NCBI RefSeq assembly: GCF_027943255.1
Contig: NC_072893.1
Coordinates: forward strand, 134,353,784-134,417,783
Length of the DNA stretch: 64,000 bases
Origin: Anastrepha obliqua
Lineage: Eukaryota > Arthropoda > Insecta > Diptera > Tephritidae
Direction: 5' to 3'
Made by a program: the position numbers and the translations under genes. Positions 1 through 11,400 of the stretch are shown piece by piece (positions within the stretch are counted from its first letter, which is position 1; each line of letters starts with the position of its first letter). The notes under the pieces were generated by a model, which was not told the origin of the DNA, ran no database searches, and was given only the letters and a program-made list of their open reading frames with translations.

Positions 1-43
1 ACAAAAGTGAGGGAACTACGGGACTTTTCCCGCCAAAAAAAGT

Positions 44-339
44 TTGAGGAAAATTCGAGCCAGAGCGGGTTTTGTCTTACATTTTGTGATTGTTTTACAT
101 CCAATTTCCAACCGATTGCCAAAAAGTGTGGCAGTTTCAGCGAAATCAGAGCAAAATTGAGGGAACTATGGGACTGTTACCGCAAAAAATGTTGAGATAA
201 ATTCGAGTCAGAGAGGCTTTTGTCTTACATTTTGTGATTGTTTTACATCCAATTTCCAACCGATTGCCAAAAAGTGTGGCAGTTTCAGCGAAATCAGAGC
301 AAAATTGAGGGAACTATGGGACTGTTACCGCAAAAAATG
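44..339. repeat. Two consecutive 148-bp short monomers
   Basis: TTGAG landmarks at 44, 192 and 340 give two 148-bp monomers. Each reads GTGTGGCAGTTTCAGCG where a full monomer has the ACATGGTTGGAAAGTG and CTTACCTAACGTACAATG blocks. The 39 missing bases are explained by two deletions of 16 and 23 bp. Single copies of the same variant lie at 4808-4955, 25191-25338, 27880-28027, 31585-31732, 33976-34123, 38051-38198, 38948-39095, 41152-41299, 43356-43503, 49671-49818 and 61842-61989. Confidence 0.9.
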
Positions 340-1333
340 TTGAGATAAATTCGAGTCACAGAGGCTTTTGTCTGATATTTTGTGATTGTTGTACATCCAA
401 TTTCCAACCGATTGCCAAAAAGTGTACATGGTTGGAAAGTGGGCAGTCTTACCTAACGTACAATGAAAGTTTCAGCGAAATCAGAGCAAAATTGACGGAA
501 CTATGGGACTCTTACCGCCAAAAATGTTGAGGAAAATTCGAGTCAGAGAGGCTTTTGTCTTACATTTTGTGATTGTTTTACATCCAATTTCCAACCGATT
601 GCCAAAAAGTGTAGATGGTTGGAAAGTGGGCAGTCTTACCTAACGTACAATCAAAGCTTCAGCGAAATCAGAAAAAATTGAGGGAAGTATGGGACTCTTA
701 CCGCCAAATATGTTGAGGAAAATTCGAGTCACAGAGGCTTTTGTCTGATATTTTGTGATTGGTTTACATCCAATTTCCAACCGATTGCCAAAAGGTGTAC
801 ATTGTTGGAAAATGGGGAGTCTTACCTAACGTGCAATGAAAGTCTCAGCGAAATCAGAGCAAAATTGAGGAAACTATGGGACTCTTACCGCCAAAAATGT
901 TGAGGAAAATTCGAGTCACAGAGGCTTTTGTCTGATATTTTGTGATTGTTGTACATCCAATTTCCAACCGATTGCCAAAAAGTGTAGATCGTTGGAAAGT
1001 GGGCAGTCTTACCTAACGTACAATGAAAGTTTCAGCGAAATCAGAGCAAAATTGAGGGAACTATGGGACTCTTACCGCCAAAAATGTTGAGGAAAATTCG
1101 AGTCAGAGAGGCTTTTGTCTTACATTTTGTGATTGTTTTACATCCAATTTCCAACCGATTGCCAAAAAGTGTAGATGGTTGGAAAGTGGGCAGTCTTACC
1201 TAACGTACAATCAAAGCTTCAGCGAAATCAGAAAAAATTGAGGGAAGTATGGGACTCTTACCGCCAAATATGTTGAGGAAAATTCGAGTCAGAGAGGCTT
1301 TTGTCTGATATTTTGTGATTGTTGTACATCCAA

Positions 1334-1371
1334 TTTCCAACCGATTGCCAAAAAGTGTACATTGTTGGAAA
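1334..1371. repeat. Dyad symmetry inside each full-length monomer (example)
   Basis: A perfect 8-bp inverted repeat, TTTCCAAC at 1334-1341 and GTTGGAAA at 1364-1371, is separated by 22 bp that contain the palindrome TGTACA. The pair recurs in most full-length monomers across the window. Monomers with TTTCCACC or GTTAAAAA have a damaged arm, and the 148-bp variant lacks the right arm altogether. Such dyads could form a hairpin or cruciform; that consequence is inference. Confidence 0.8.
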
Positions 1372-2583
1372 GTGGAGAGTCTTACCTAACGTACAATGAA
1401 AGTTTCAGCGAAATCAGAGCAAAATTCAGGGAACTATGGGACTTTTACCGCCAAAAATGTTGAGGAAAATTCGAGTCAGAGAGGCTTTTGTCTGATATTT
1501 TGTGATTGGTTTACATCCAATTTCCAACCGATTGCCAAAAAGTGTACATTGTTGGAAAGTGGGGGTCTTACCTAACGTACAATGAAAGTTTCAGCGAAAT
1601 CTGAGCAAAGTTTTGGGACTTATGGAACTTTTACCGCCAAAAAAAGTTTCATCAAAATTCGAGTCAGAGAGGCTTTTGTCTTACATTTTGTGATTGTTGT
1701 ACATCCAATTTCCAACCGATTGCCAAAAAGTGTAGATGGTTGGAAAGAGGGCAGTCTTACCTAACGTACAATGAAAGTTTCAGCGAAATCAGAGCAAAAT
1801 TGAGGGAACTATGGGACTCTTACCGCCAAAAATGTTGAGGAAAATTCGAGTCAGAGAGGCTTTTGTCTTACATTTTGTGATTGTTTTACATCCAATATCC
1901 AACCGATTGCCAAAAGGTGTACATTGTTGGAAAGTGGGGAGTCTTACCTAACGTACAATCAAAGTTTCAGCGAAATCAGAAAAAATTGAGGGAACTATGG
2001 GACTCTTACCGCCAAATATGTTGAGGAAAATTCGAGTCAGAGAGGCTTTTGTCTGATATTTTGTGATTGTTGTACATCCAATTTCCAACCTATTGCCAAA
2101 AAGTGTACATGGTTGGAAAGAATGGAGTCTTACCTAACGTACAATGGAAGTTTCAGCGAAATCAAAGCAAAATTGAGAGAACTATGGGACTCTTACCGCC
2201 AAAAATGTTGAGGAAAATTCGAGTCAGAGAGGCTTTTGTCTGATATTTTGTGATTGGTTTACATCCAATTTCCAACCGATTGCCAAAAATTGTACATAAT
2301 TGGAAAGTGAGGAGTCTTACCTAACGTACAATGAAAGTCTCTGCGAAATCAGAACAAAATTGAGGGAACTATGGGACTTTTCCCACCAAAAAAAGTTTGA
2401 GGAAAATTCGAGCCAGAGAGGCTTTTGTCTGATATTTTGTGATTGTTTTACATCCAACTTCCAACCGAGTGCCAAAAAATGTACATGGTTGGGAAGAGTT
2501 TAGTCTTGCCTAACGCACAATGAAAGCTTCAGCGAAATCAGAGCAAAATTAAGGGAACTATGGGACTCTTACCGCCAAAAATG

Positions 2584-2748
2584 TTGAGGAAAATTCGAGT
2601 CAGAGAGGCTTTTGTCTGATATTTTGTGATTGGTTTAAATCCCATTTCCAACCGATTGCCAAAAAGTGTACTCTGTTGGAAAGTGGGGAGTCTTTCAGCG
2701 AAATCAGAAAAAATTGAGGGAACTATGGGACTCTTACCGCCAAATATG
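2584..2748. repeat. 165-bp short monomer variant
   Basis: Landmark spacing is 165 bp. The sequence runs directly from GGGGAGTCTT to TCAGCGAAATC, so about 21 bp containing the CTAACGTACAAT block are missing. The same variant occurs at 7685-7849, 14010-14174 and 15113-15277, always in the same neighbourhood of variant monomers, so it marks copies of one ancestral block. Confidence 0.88.
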
Positions 2749-5144
2749 TTGAGGAAAATTCGAGTCAGACAGGCTTTTGTCTTACATTTTGTGATTGTTT
2801 TACATCCAATTTCCACCCGATTGCCAAAGAGTGTACACTGTTAAAAAGTGGGGAGTCTTACCTAACGTACAATGAAAGTCTCAGCGAAATCTGAGCAAAA
2901 TTAAGGGAACTATGGGACTCTTACCGCCAAAAATGTTGAGGAAAATTCGAGTCAGAGAGGCTTTTGTTTTACATTTTGTGATTGTTTTACATCCAATTTC
3001 CAACCGATTGCCAAAGGGTGTACATTGTTGGAAAGTGGGGAGTCTTACCTAACGTACAATGAAAGCTTCAGCGAAATCTGAGCAAAGTTTTGGGACTTAT
3101 GGGACTTTTACCACCAAAAAAAGTTTGAGGAAAATTCGAGTCAGAGAGGCTTTTGTCTTAAATTTTGTGATTGTTTTACATCCAATTTCCAACCGATTGC
3201 CAAAAAGTGTACTCTGTTGGAAACTGAGGAGTCTTACCTAACGTACAATCAAAGTTTCAGCGAAATCAGAAAAAATTGAGGGAACTATGGGATTCTTACC
3301 GCCAAATATGTTGAGGAAAATTCGAGTCAGAGAGGCTTTTGTCTGATATTTTGTGATTGTTGTACATCCAATTTCCAACCGATTGTCAAAAAGTGTACAT
3401 TGTTGGAAAGTGGGGAGTCTTACCTAACGTACAGTGAAAGTTTCAGCGAAATCAGAGGAAAGTTTTGGGACTTATGGGACTTTTACCGCCAAAAATGTTG
3501 AGGAAAATTCGAGTCAGAGAGGCTTTTGTCTTACATTTTGTGATTGTTTTACATCCAATTTCCAACCGATTGCCAAAAAGTGTACATGGTTGGAAAGTGG
3601 GGAGTCTTACCTAACGTACAATGAAAGTCTCATCGAAATCAGAGCAAAATTAAGGGAACTATGGGACTCTTACCGCCAAAAATGTTGAGGAAAATTCGAG
3701 TCAGAGAGGCTTTTGTCTGATATTTTGTGATTGGTTTACATCCCATTTCCAACCGATTGCCAAAAAGTGTACTCTGTTGGAAAGTGGGCAGTCTTACCTA
3801 ACGTACAATCGAAGTTTCAGCGAAATCAGAAAAAATTGAGGGAACTATGGGACTCTTACCGCCAAATATGTTGAGGAAAATTCGAGTCAGAGAGGCTTTT
3901 GTCTGATATTTTGTGATTGTTGTACATCCAATTTCCAACCGATTGCCAAAAGGTGTACATGGTTGGAAAGAGGGGAGTCTTACCTAACGTACAATGAAAG
4001 TTTCAGCGAAATCAGAGAAAATTGAGGGAACTATGGGACTTTTACCGCCAAAAATGTTGAGGAAAATTCGAGTCAGAGAGGCTTTTGTCTTACATTTTGT
4101 GATTGTTTTACATCCAATTTCCAACCGATTGCCAAAAAGTGTACATTGTTGGAAAGTGGGGAGTCTTACCTAACGTACAATGAAAGTTTCAGCGAAATCT
4201 GAGCAAGGTTTTGGGACTTGTGGGACTTTTACCGCCAAAAAAAGTTTCAGGAAAATTCGAGTCAGAGAGGCTTTTGTCTTAAATTTTGTGATTGTTTTAC
4301 ATCCAATTTCCAACCGATTGCCAAAAAGTGTAGATGGTTGGAAAGTGGGGAGTCTTACCTAACGTACAATGAAAGTCTCAGCGAAATCAGAGCAAAATTC
4401 AGGGAACTATGGGACTCTTACCGCCAAAAATGTTGAGGAAAATTCGAGTCAGAGAGGCTTTTGTCTTACATTTTGTGATTGTTTTACGTCCAATTTCCAA
4501 CCGATTGCCAAAAGGTGTACATTGTTGGAAAGTGGGGAGTCTTACCTAACGTACAATCAAAGTTTTAGCGAAATCAGAAAAAATTGAGGGAACTGTGGGA
4601 CTCTTACCGCCAAATATGTTGAGGAAAATTCGAGTCAGAGAGGCTTTTGTCTGATATTTTGTGATTGGTTTACATCCAATTTCCAACCGATTGCCAAAAA
4701 GTGTACATGGTTGGAAAGAGTTGAGTCTTACCTAACGTACAATGAAAGTCTCTGCGAAATCAGAACAAAAGTGAGGGAACTACGGGACTTTTCCCGCCAA
4801 AAAAAGTTTGAGGAAAATTCGAGCCAGAGAGGCTTTTGTCTTACATTTTGTGATTGTTTTACATCCAATTTCCAACCGATTGCCAAAAAGTGTGGCAGTT
4901 TCAGCGAAATCAGAGCAAAATTGAGGGAACTATGGGACTGTTACCGCAAAAAATGTTGAGATAAATTCGAGTCAGAGAGGCTTTTGTCTGATATTTTGTG
5001 ATTGGTTTACATCCAATTTCCAACCGATTGCCAAAAGGTGTACATTGTTGGAAAGTGGGGAGTCTTACCTAACGTGCAATGAAAGTCTCAGCGAAATCAG
5101 AACAAAAGTGAGGGAACTACGGGACTTTTCCCGCCAAAAAAAGT

Positions 5145-5440
5145 TTGAGGAAAATTCGAGCCAGAGCGGGTTTTGTCTTACATTTTGTGATTGTTTTACA
5201 TCCAATTTCCAACCGATTGCCAAAAAGTGTGGCAGTTTCAGCGAAATCAGAGCAAAATTGAGGGAACTATGGGACTGTTACCGCAAAAAATGTTGAGATA
5301 AATTCGAGTCAGAGAGGCTTTTGTCTTACATTTTGTGATTGTTTTACATCCAATTTCCAACCGATTGCCAAAAAGTGTGGCAGTTTCAGCGAAATCAGAG
5401 CAAAATTTAGGGAACTATGGGACTGTTACCGCAAAAAATG
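5145..5440. repeat. Two consecutive 148-bp short monomers
   Basis: This is the 5101-bp-offset copy of the pair at 44-339 and carries the same GTGTGGCAGTTTCAG deletion junction in both units. Confidence 0.9.
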
Positions 5441-8400
5441 TTGAGATAAATTCGAGTCACAGAGGCTTTTGTCTGATATTTTGTGATTGTTGTACATCCA
5501 ATTTCCAACCGATTGCCAAAAAGTGTACATGGTTGGAAAGTGGGCAGTCTTACCTAACGTACAATGAAAGTTTCAGCGAAATCAGAGCAAAATTGAGGGA
5601 ACTATGGGACTCTTACCGCCAAAAATGTTGAGGAAAATTCGAGTCAGACAGGCTTTTGTCTTACATTTTGTGATTGTTTTACATCCAATTTCCAACCGAT
5701 TGCCAAAAAGTGTAGATGGTTGGAAAGTGGGCAGTCTTACCTAACGTACAATCAAAGCTTCAGCGAAATCAGAAAAAATTGAGGGAAGTATGGGACTCTT
5801 ACCGCCAAATATGTTGAGGAAAATTCGAGTCACAGAGGCTTTTGTCTGATATTTTGTGATTGGTTTACATCCAATTTCCAACCGATTGCCAAAAGGTGTA
5901 CATTGTTGGAAAGTGGGGAGTCTTACCTAACGTGCAATGAAAGTCTCAGCGAAATCAGAGCAAAATTGAGGAAACTATGGGACTCTTACCGCCAAAAATG
6001 TTGAGGAAAATTCGAGTCACAGAGGCTTTTGTCTGATATTTTGTGATTGTTGTACATCCAATTTCCAACCGATTGCCAAAAAGTGTAGATCGTTGGAAAG
6101 TGGGCAGTCTTACCTAACGTACAATGAAAGTTTCAGCGAAATCAGAGCAAAATTGAGGGAACTATGGGACTCTTACCGCCAAAAATGTTGAGGAAAATTC
6201 GAGTCAGAGAGGCTTTTGTCTTACATTTTGTGATTGTTTTACATCCAATTTCCAACCGATTGCCAAAAAGTGTAGATGGTTGGAAAGTGGGCAGTCTTAC
6301 CTAACGTACAATCAAAGCTTCAGCGAAATCAGAAAAAATTGAGGGAAGTATGGGACTCTTACCGCCAAATATGTTGAGGAAAATTCGAGTCAGAGAGGCT
6401 TTTGTCTGATATTTTGTGATTGTTGTACATCCAATTTCCAACCGATTGCCAAAAAGTGTACATTGTTGGAAAGTGGAGAGTCTTACCTAACGTACAATGA
6501 AAGTTTCAGCGAAATCAGAGCAAAATTCAGGGAACTATGGGACTTTTACCGCCAAAAATGTTGAGGAAAATTCGAGTCAGAGAGGCTTTTGTCTGATATT
6601 TTGTGATTGGTTTACATCCAATTTCCAACCGATTGCCAAAAAGTGTACATTGTTGGAAAGTGGGGGTCTTACCTAACGTACAATGAAAGTTTCAGCGAAA
6701 TCTGAGCAAAGTTTTGGGACTTATGGAACTTTTACCGCCAAAAAAAGTTTCATCAAAATTCGAGTCAGAGAGGCTTTTGTCTTACATTTTGTGATTGTTG
6801 TACATCCAATTTCCAACCGATTGCCAAAAAGTGTAGATGGTTGGAAAGAGGGCAGTCTTACCTAACGTACAATGAAAGTTTCAGCGAAATCAGAGCAAAA
6901 TTGAGGGAACTATGGGACTCTTACCGCCAAAAATGTTGAGGAAAATTCGAGTCAGAGAGGCTTTTGTCTTACATTTTGTGATTGTTTTACATCCAATATC
7001 CAACCGATTGCCAAAAGGTGTACATTGTTGGAAAGTGGGGAGTCTTACCTAACGTACAATCAAAGTTTCAGCGAAATCAGAAAAAATTGAGGGAACTATG
7101 GGACTCTTACCGCCAAATATGTTGAGGAAAATTCGAGTCAGAGAGGCTTTTGTCTGATATTTTGTGATTGTTGTACATCCAATTTCCAACCTATTGCCAA
7201 AAAGTGTACATGGTTGGAAAGAATGGAGTCTTACCTAACGTACAATGGAAGTTTCAGCGAAATCAAAGCAAAATTGAGAGAACTATGGGACTCTTACCGC
7301 CAAAAATGTTGAGGAAAATTCGAGTCAGAGAGGCTTTTGTCTGATATTTTGTGATTGGTTTACATCCAATTTCCAACCGATTGCCAAAAATTGTACATAA
7401 TTGGAAAGTGAGGAGTCTTACCTAACGTACAATGAAAGTCTCTGCGAAATCAGAACAAAATTGAGGGAACTATGGGACTTTTCCCACCAAAAAAAGTTTG
7501 AGGAAAATTCGAGCCAGAGAGGCTTTTGTCTGATATTTTGTGATTGTTTTACATCCAACTTCCAACCGAGTGCCAAAAAATGTACATGGTTGGGAAGAGT
7601 TTAGTCTTGCCTAACGCACAATGAAAGCTTCAGCGAAATCAGAGCAAAATTAAGGGAACTATGGGACTCTTACCGCCAAAAATGTTGAGGAAAATTCGAG
7701 TCAGAGAGGCTTTTGTCTGATATTTTGTGATTGGTTTAAATCCCATTTCCAACCGATTGCCAAAAAGTGTACTCTGTTGGAAAGTGGGGAGTCTTTCAGC
7801 GAAATCAGAAAAAATTGAGGGAACTATGGGACTCTTACCGCCAAATATGTTGAGGAAAATTCGAGTCAGACAGGCTTTTGTCTTACATTTTGTGATTGTT
7901 TTACATCCAATTTCCACCCGATTGCCAAAGAGTGTACACTGTTAAAAAGTGGGGAGTCTTACCTAACGTACAATGAAAGTCTCAGCGAAATCTGAGCAAA
8001 ATTAAGGGAACTATGGGACTCTTACCGCCAAAAATGTTGAGGAAAATTCGAGTCAGAGAGGCTTTTGTCTTACATTTTGTGATTGTTTTACATCCAATTT
8101 CCAACCGATTGCCAAAAGGTGTACATTGTTGGAAAGTGGGGAGTCTTACCTAACGTACAATGAAAGCTTCAGCGAAATCTGAGCAAAGTTTTGGGACTTA
8201 TGGGACTTTTACCACCAAAAAAAGTTTGAGGAAAATTCGAGTCAGAGAGGCTTTTGTCTTAAATTTTGTGATTGTTTTACATCCAATTTCCAACCGATTG
8301 CCAAAAAGTGTACTCTGTTGGAAACTGAGGAGTCTTACCTAACGTACAATCAAAGTTTCAGCGAAATCAGAAAAAATTGAGGGAACTATGGGATTCTTAC

Positions 8401-11400
8401 CGCCAAATATGTTGAGGAAAATTCGAGTCAGAGAGGCTTTTGTCTGATATTTTGTGATTGTTGTACATCCAATTTCCAACCGATTGTCAAAAAGTGTACA
8501 TTGTTGGAAAGTGGGGAGTCTTACCTAACGTACAGTGAAAGTTTCAGCGAAATCAGAGCAAAGTTTTGGGACTTATGGGACTTTTACCGCCAAAAATGTT
8601 GAGGAAAATTCGAGTCAGAGAGGCTTTTGTCTGATATTTTGTGATTGTTTTACATCCAATTTCCAACCGATTGCCAAAAAGTGTACATGGTTGGAAAGTG
8701 GGGAGTCTTACCTAACGTACAATGAAAGTCTCAGCGAAATCAGAGCAAAATTAAGGGAACTATGGGACTCTTACCGCCAAAAATGTTGAGGAAAATTCGA
8801 GTCAGAGAGGCTTTTGTCTGATATTTTGTGATTGGTTTACATCCCATTTCCAACCGATTGCCAAAAGTGTACTCTGTTGGAAAGTGGGCAGTCTTACCTA
8901 ACGTACAATCGAAGTTTCAGCGAAATCAGAAAAAATTGAGGGAACTATGGGACTCTTACCGCCAAATATGTTGAGGAAAATTCGAGTCAGAGAGGCTTTT
9001 GTCTGATATTTTGTGATTGTTGTACATCCAATTTCCAACCGATTGCCAAAAGGTGTACATGGTTGGAAAGAGGGGAGTCTTACCTAACGTACAATGAAAG
9101 TTTCAGCGAAATCAGAGAAAATTGAGGGAACTATGGGACTTTTACCGCCAAAAATGTTGAGGAAAATTCGAGTCAGAGAGGCTTTTGTCTGATATTTTGT
9201 GCATCCAATTTCCAACCGATTGTCAAAAAGCGTACATTATTGGAAAGTGGGGAGTCTTACCTAACGTACAATGAAAGTTTAAGCGAAATCTGAGCAAAGT
9301 TTTGGGACTTATGGGACTTTTACCGCCAAAAAAAGTTTCAGGAAAATTCGAGTCAGAGAGGCTTTTGTCTTAGATTTTGTGATTGTTTTACATCCAATTT
9401 CCAACCGATTGCCAAAAAGTGTACATTGTTGGAAAGTGGGGAGTCTTTCCTAACGTACAATCAAAGTTTCAGCGAAATCAGAGCAAAATTAAGGGAACTA
9501 TGGGACTCTTACCGCCAAAAATGTTGAGGAAAATTCGAGTCAGAGAGGCTTTTGTCTTACATTTTGTGATTGTTTTACATCCAATTTCCAACCGATTGCC
9601 AAAAGGTGTACATTGTTGGAAAGTGGGGAGTCTTACCTAACGTACAATCAAAGTTTTAGCGAAATCAGAAAAAATTGAGGGAACTGTGGGACTCTTACCG
9701 CCAAATATGTTGAGGAAAATTCGAGTCAGAGAGGCTTTTGTCTGATATTTTGTGATTGGTTTACATCCAATTTCCAACCGATTGCCAAAAAGTGTACATG
9801 GTTGTAAAGAGTTGAGTCTTACCTAACGTACAATGAAAGTCTCTGCGAAATCAGAACAAAATTGAGGGAACTGTGGGACTCTTACCGCCAAAAATGTTGA
9901 GGAAAATTCGAGTCAGAGAGGCTTTTGTCTGATATTTTGTGATTGTTGTACATCCAATTTCCAACCGATTGTCAAAAAGTGTAGATGGTTGGAAAGTGGG
10001 CAGTCTTACCTAACGTGCAATGAAAGTCCCAGCGAAATCAGAGCAAAATTAAGGGAACTATGGGACTCTTACCGCCAAAAATGTTGAGGAAAATTCGAGT
10101 CAGAGAGGCTTTTGTCTTACATTTTGTGATTGTTTTACGTCCAATTTCCAACCGATTGCCAAAAGGTGTACATAATTGGAAAGTGAGGAGTCTTACCTAG
10201 CGTACAATGAAAGTCTCTGCGAAATCAGAACAAAATTGAGGGAACTGTGGGACTCTTACCGCCAAATATGTTGAGGAAAATTCGAGTCAGAGAGGCTTTT
10301 GTCTGATATTTTGTGATTGGTTTACATCCAATTTCCAACCGATTGCCAAAAAGTGTACATGGTTGAAAAGAGTTGAGTCTTACCTAACGTACAATCAAAG
10401 TTTTTGCGAAATCAGAAAAAATTGAGGGAACTGTGGGACTCTTACCGCCAAATATGTTGAGGAAAATTCGAGTCAGAGAGGCTTTTGTCTGATATTTTGT
10501 GATTGGTTTACATCCAATTTCCAACCGATTGTCAAAAAGTGTACATTGTTGGAAAGTGGGCAGTCTTACCTAACGTGCAATGAAAGTTTCAGCGAAATCA
10601 GAGCAAAATTGAGGAAACTATGGGACTCTTACCGCCAAAAATGTTGAGGAAAATTCGAGTCAGAGAGGCTTTTGTCTTACATTTTGTGATTGTTTTACAT
10701 CCAATTTCCTACCGATTGCCAAAAAGTGTAGATGGTTGGAAAGTGGGCAGTCTTACCTAACGTACAATGAAAGTTTCAGCGAAATCAGAGCAAAATTGAG
10801 GGAACTATGGGACTCTTACCGCCAAAAATGTTGAGGAAAATTCGAGTCAGAGAGGCTTTTGTCTTATATTTTGTGATTGTTTTACATCCAATTTCCAACC
10901 GATTGCCAAAAGGTGTACATTGTTGGAAAGTGGGGAGTCTTACCTAACGTACAATCAAAGCTTCAGCGAAATCAGAAAAAATTGAGGGAACTATGGGACT
11001 CTTACCGCCAAATATGTTGAGGAAAATTCGAGTCAGAGAGGCTTTTGTCTGATATTTTGTGATTGTTTTACATCCAATTTCCAACCGATTGCCAAAAGGT
11101 GTACATTGTTGGAAAGTGGAGAGTCTTACCTAACGTACAATGAAAGTTTCAGCGAAATCAGAGCAAAATTCAGGGAACTATGGGACTTTTACCGCCAAAA
11201 ATGTTGAGGAAAATTCGAGTCAGAGAGGCTTTCGTCTTACATTTTGTGATTGTTTTACATCCAATTTCCAACCGATTGCCAAAAGGTGTACATTGTTGGA
11301 AAGTGGGGAGTCTTACCTAACGTACAATCAAAGTTTCAGCGAAATCTGAGCAAAGTTTTGGGACTTATGGAACTTTTACCGCCAAAAAAAGTTTCAGGAA

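Larger units (their letters stand above)
1..9190. repeat. Two copies of a 5101-bp higher-order block
   Basis: Positions 1 to about 4090 match 5102 to about 9190 at an offset of 5101 bp, which becomes 5100 after a one-base loss near 8869. They include the same order of 148-, 165-, 186-, 187- and 188-bp variants. I noted about ten single-base differences, for example GACGG at 494 versus GAGGG, and GAGGAAAG at 3451 versus GAGCAAAG. The first copy continues to 5101. The second diverges at about 9190, where a 9-bp deletion follows TTTTGTG. Confidence 0.88.

Noticed and set aside
53..72. CENP-B box-like sequence (TTCG...A...CGGG)
   Set aside because: The TTCGAGCCAGAGCGGG stretch puts CGGG one base out of register, and it occurs only near 53 and 5154; ordinary monomers read GAGG there. 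Not a valid box.
2538..2816. 92-codon minus-strand ORF repeated at 7639, 13964 and 15067
   Set aside because: It spans the 165-bp monomer and its neighbour, where the 21-bp deletion happens to keep the reverse frame open. It recurs only because the block was duplicated.
4711..4959. Recurrent 60-98 codon ORFs throughout the array, for example a Cys-containing 82-codon frame repeated many times
   Set aside because: They are the same satellite read in open frames, with stops and frame changes set by monomer length variants. Several frames of the same DNA are open, there is no start context or domain, and copies differ by frameshifting indels. They are not supported as genes.
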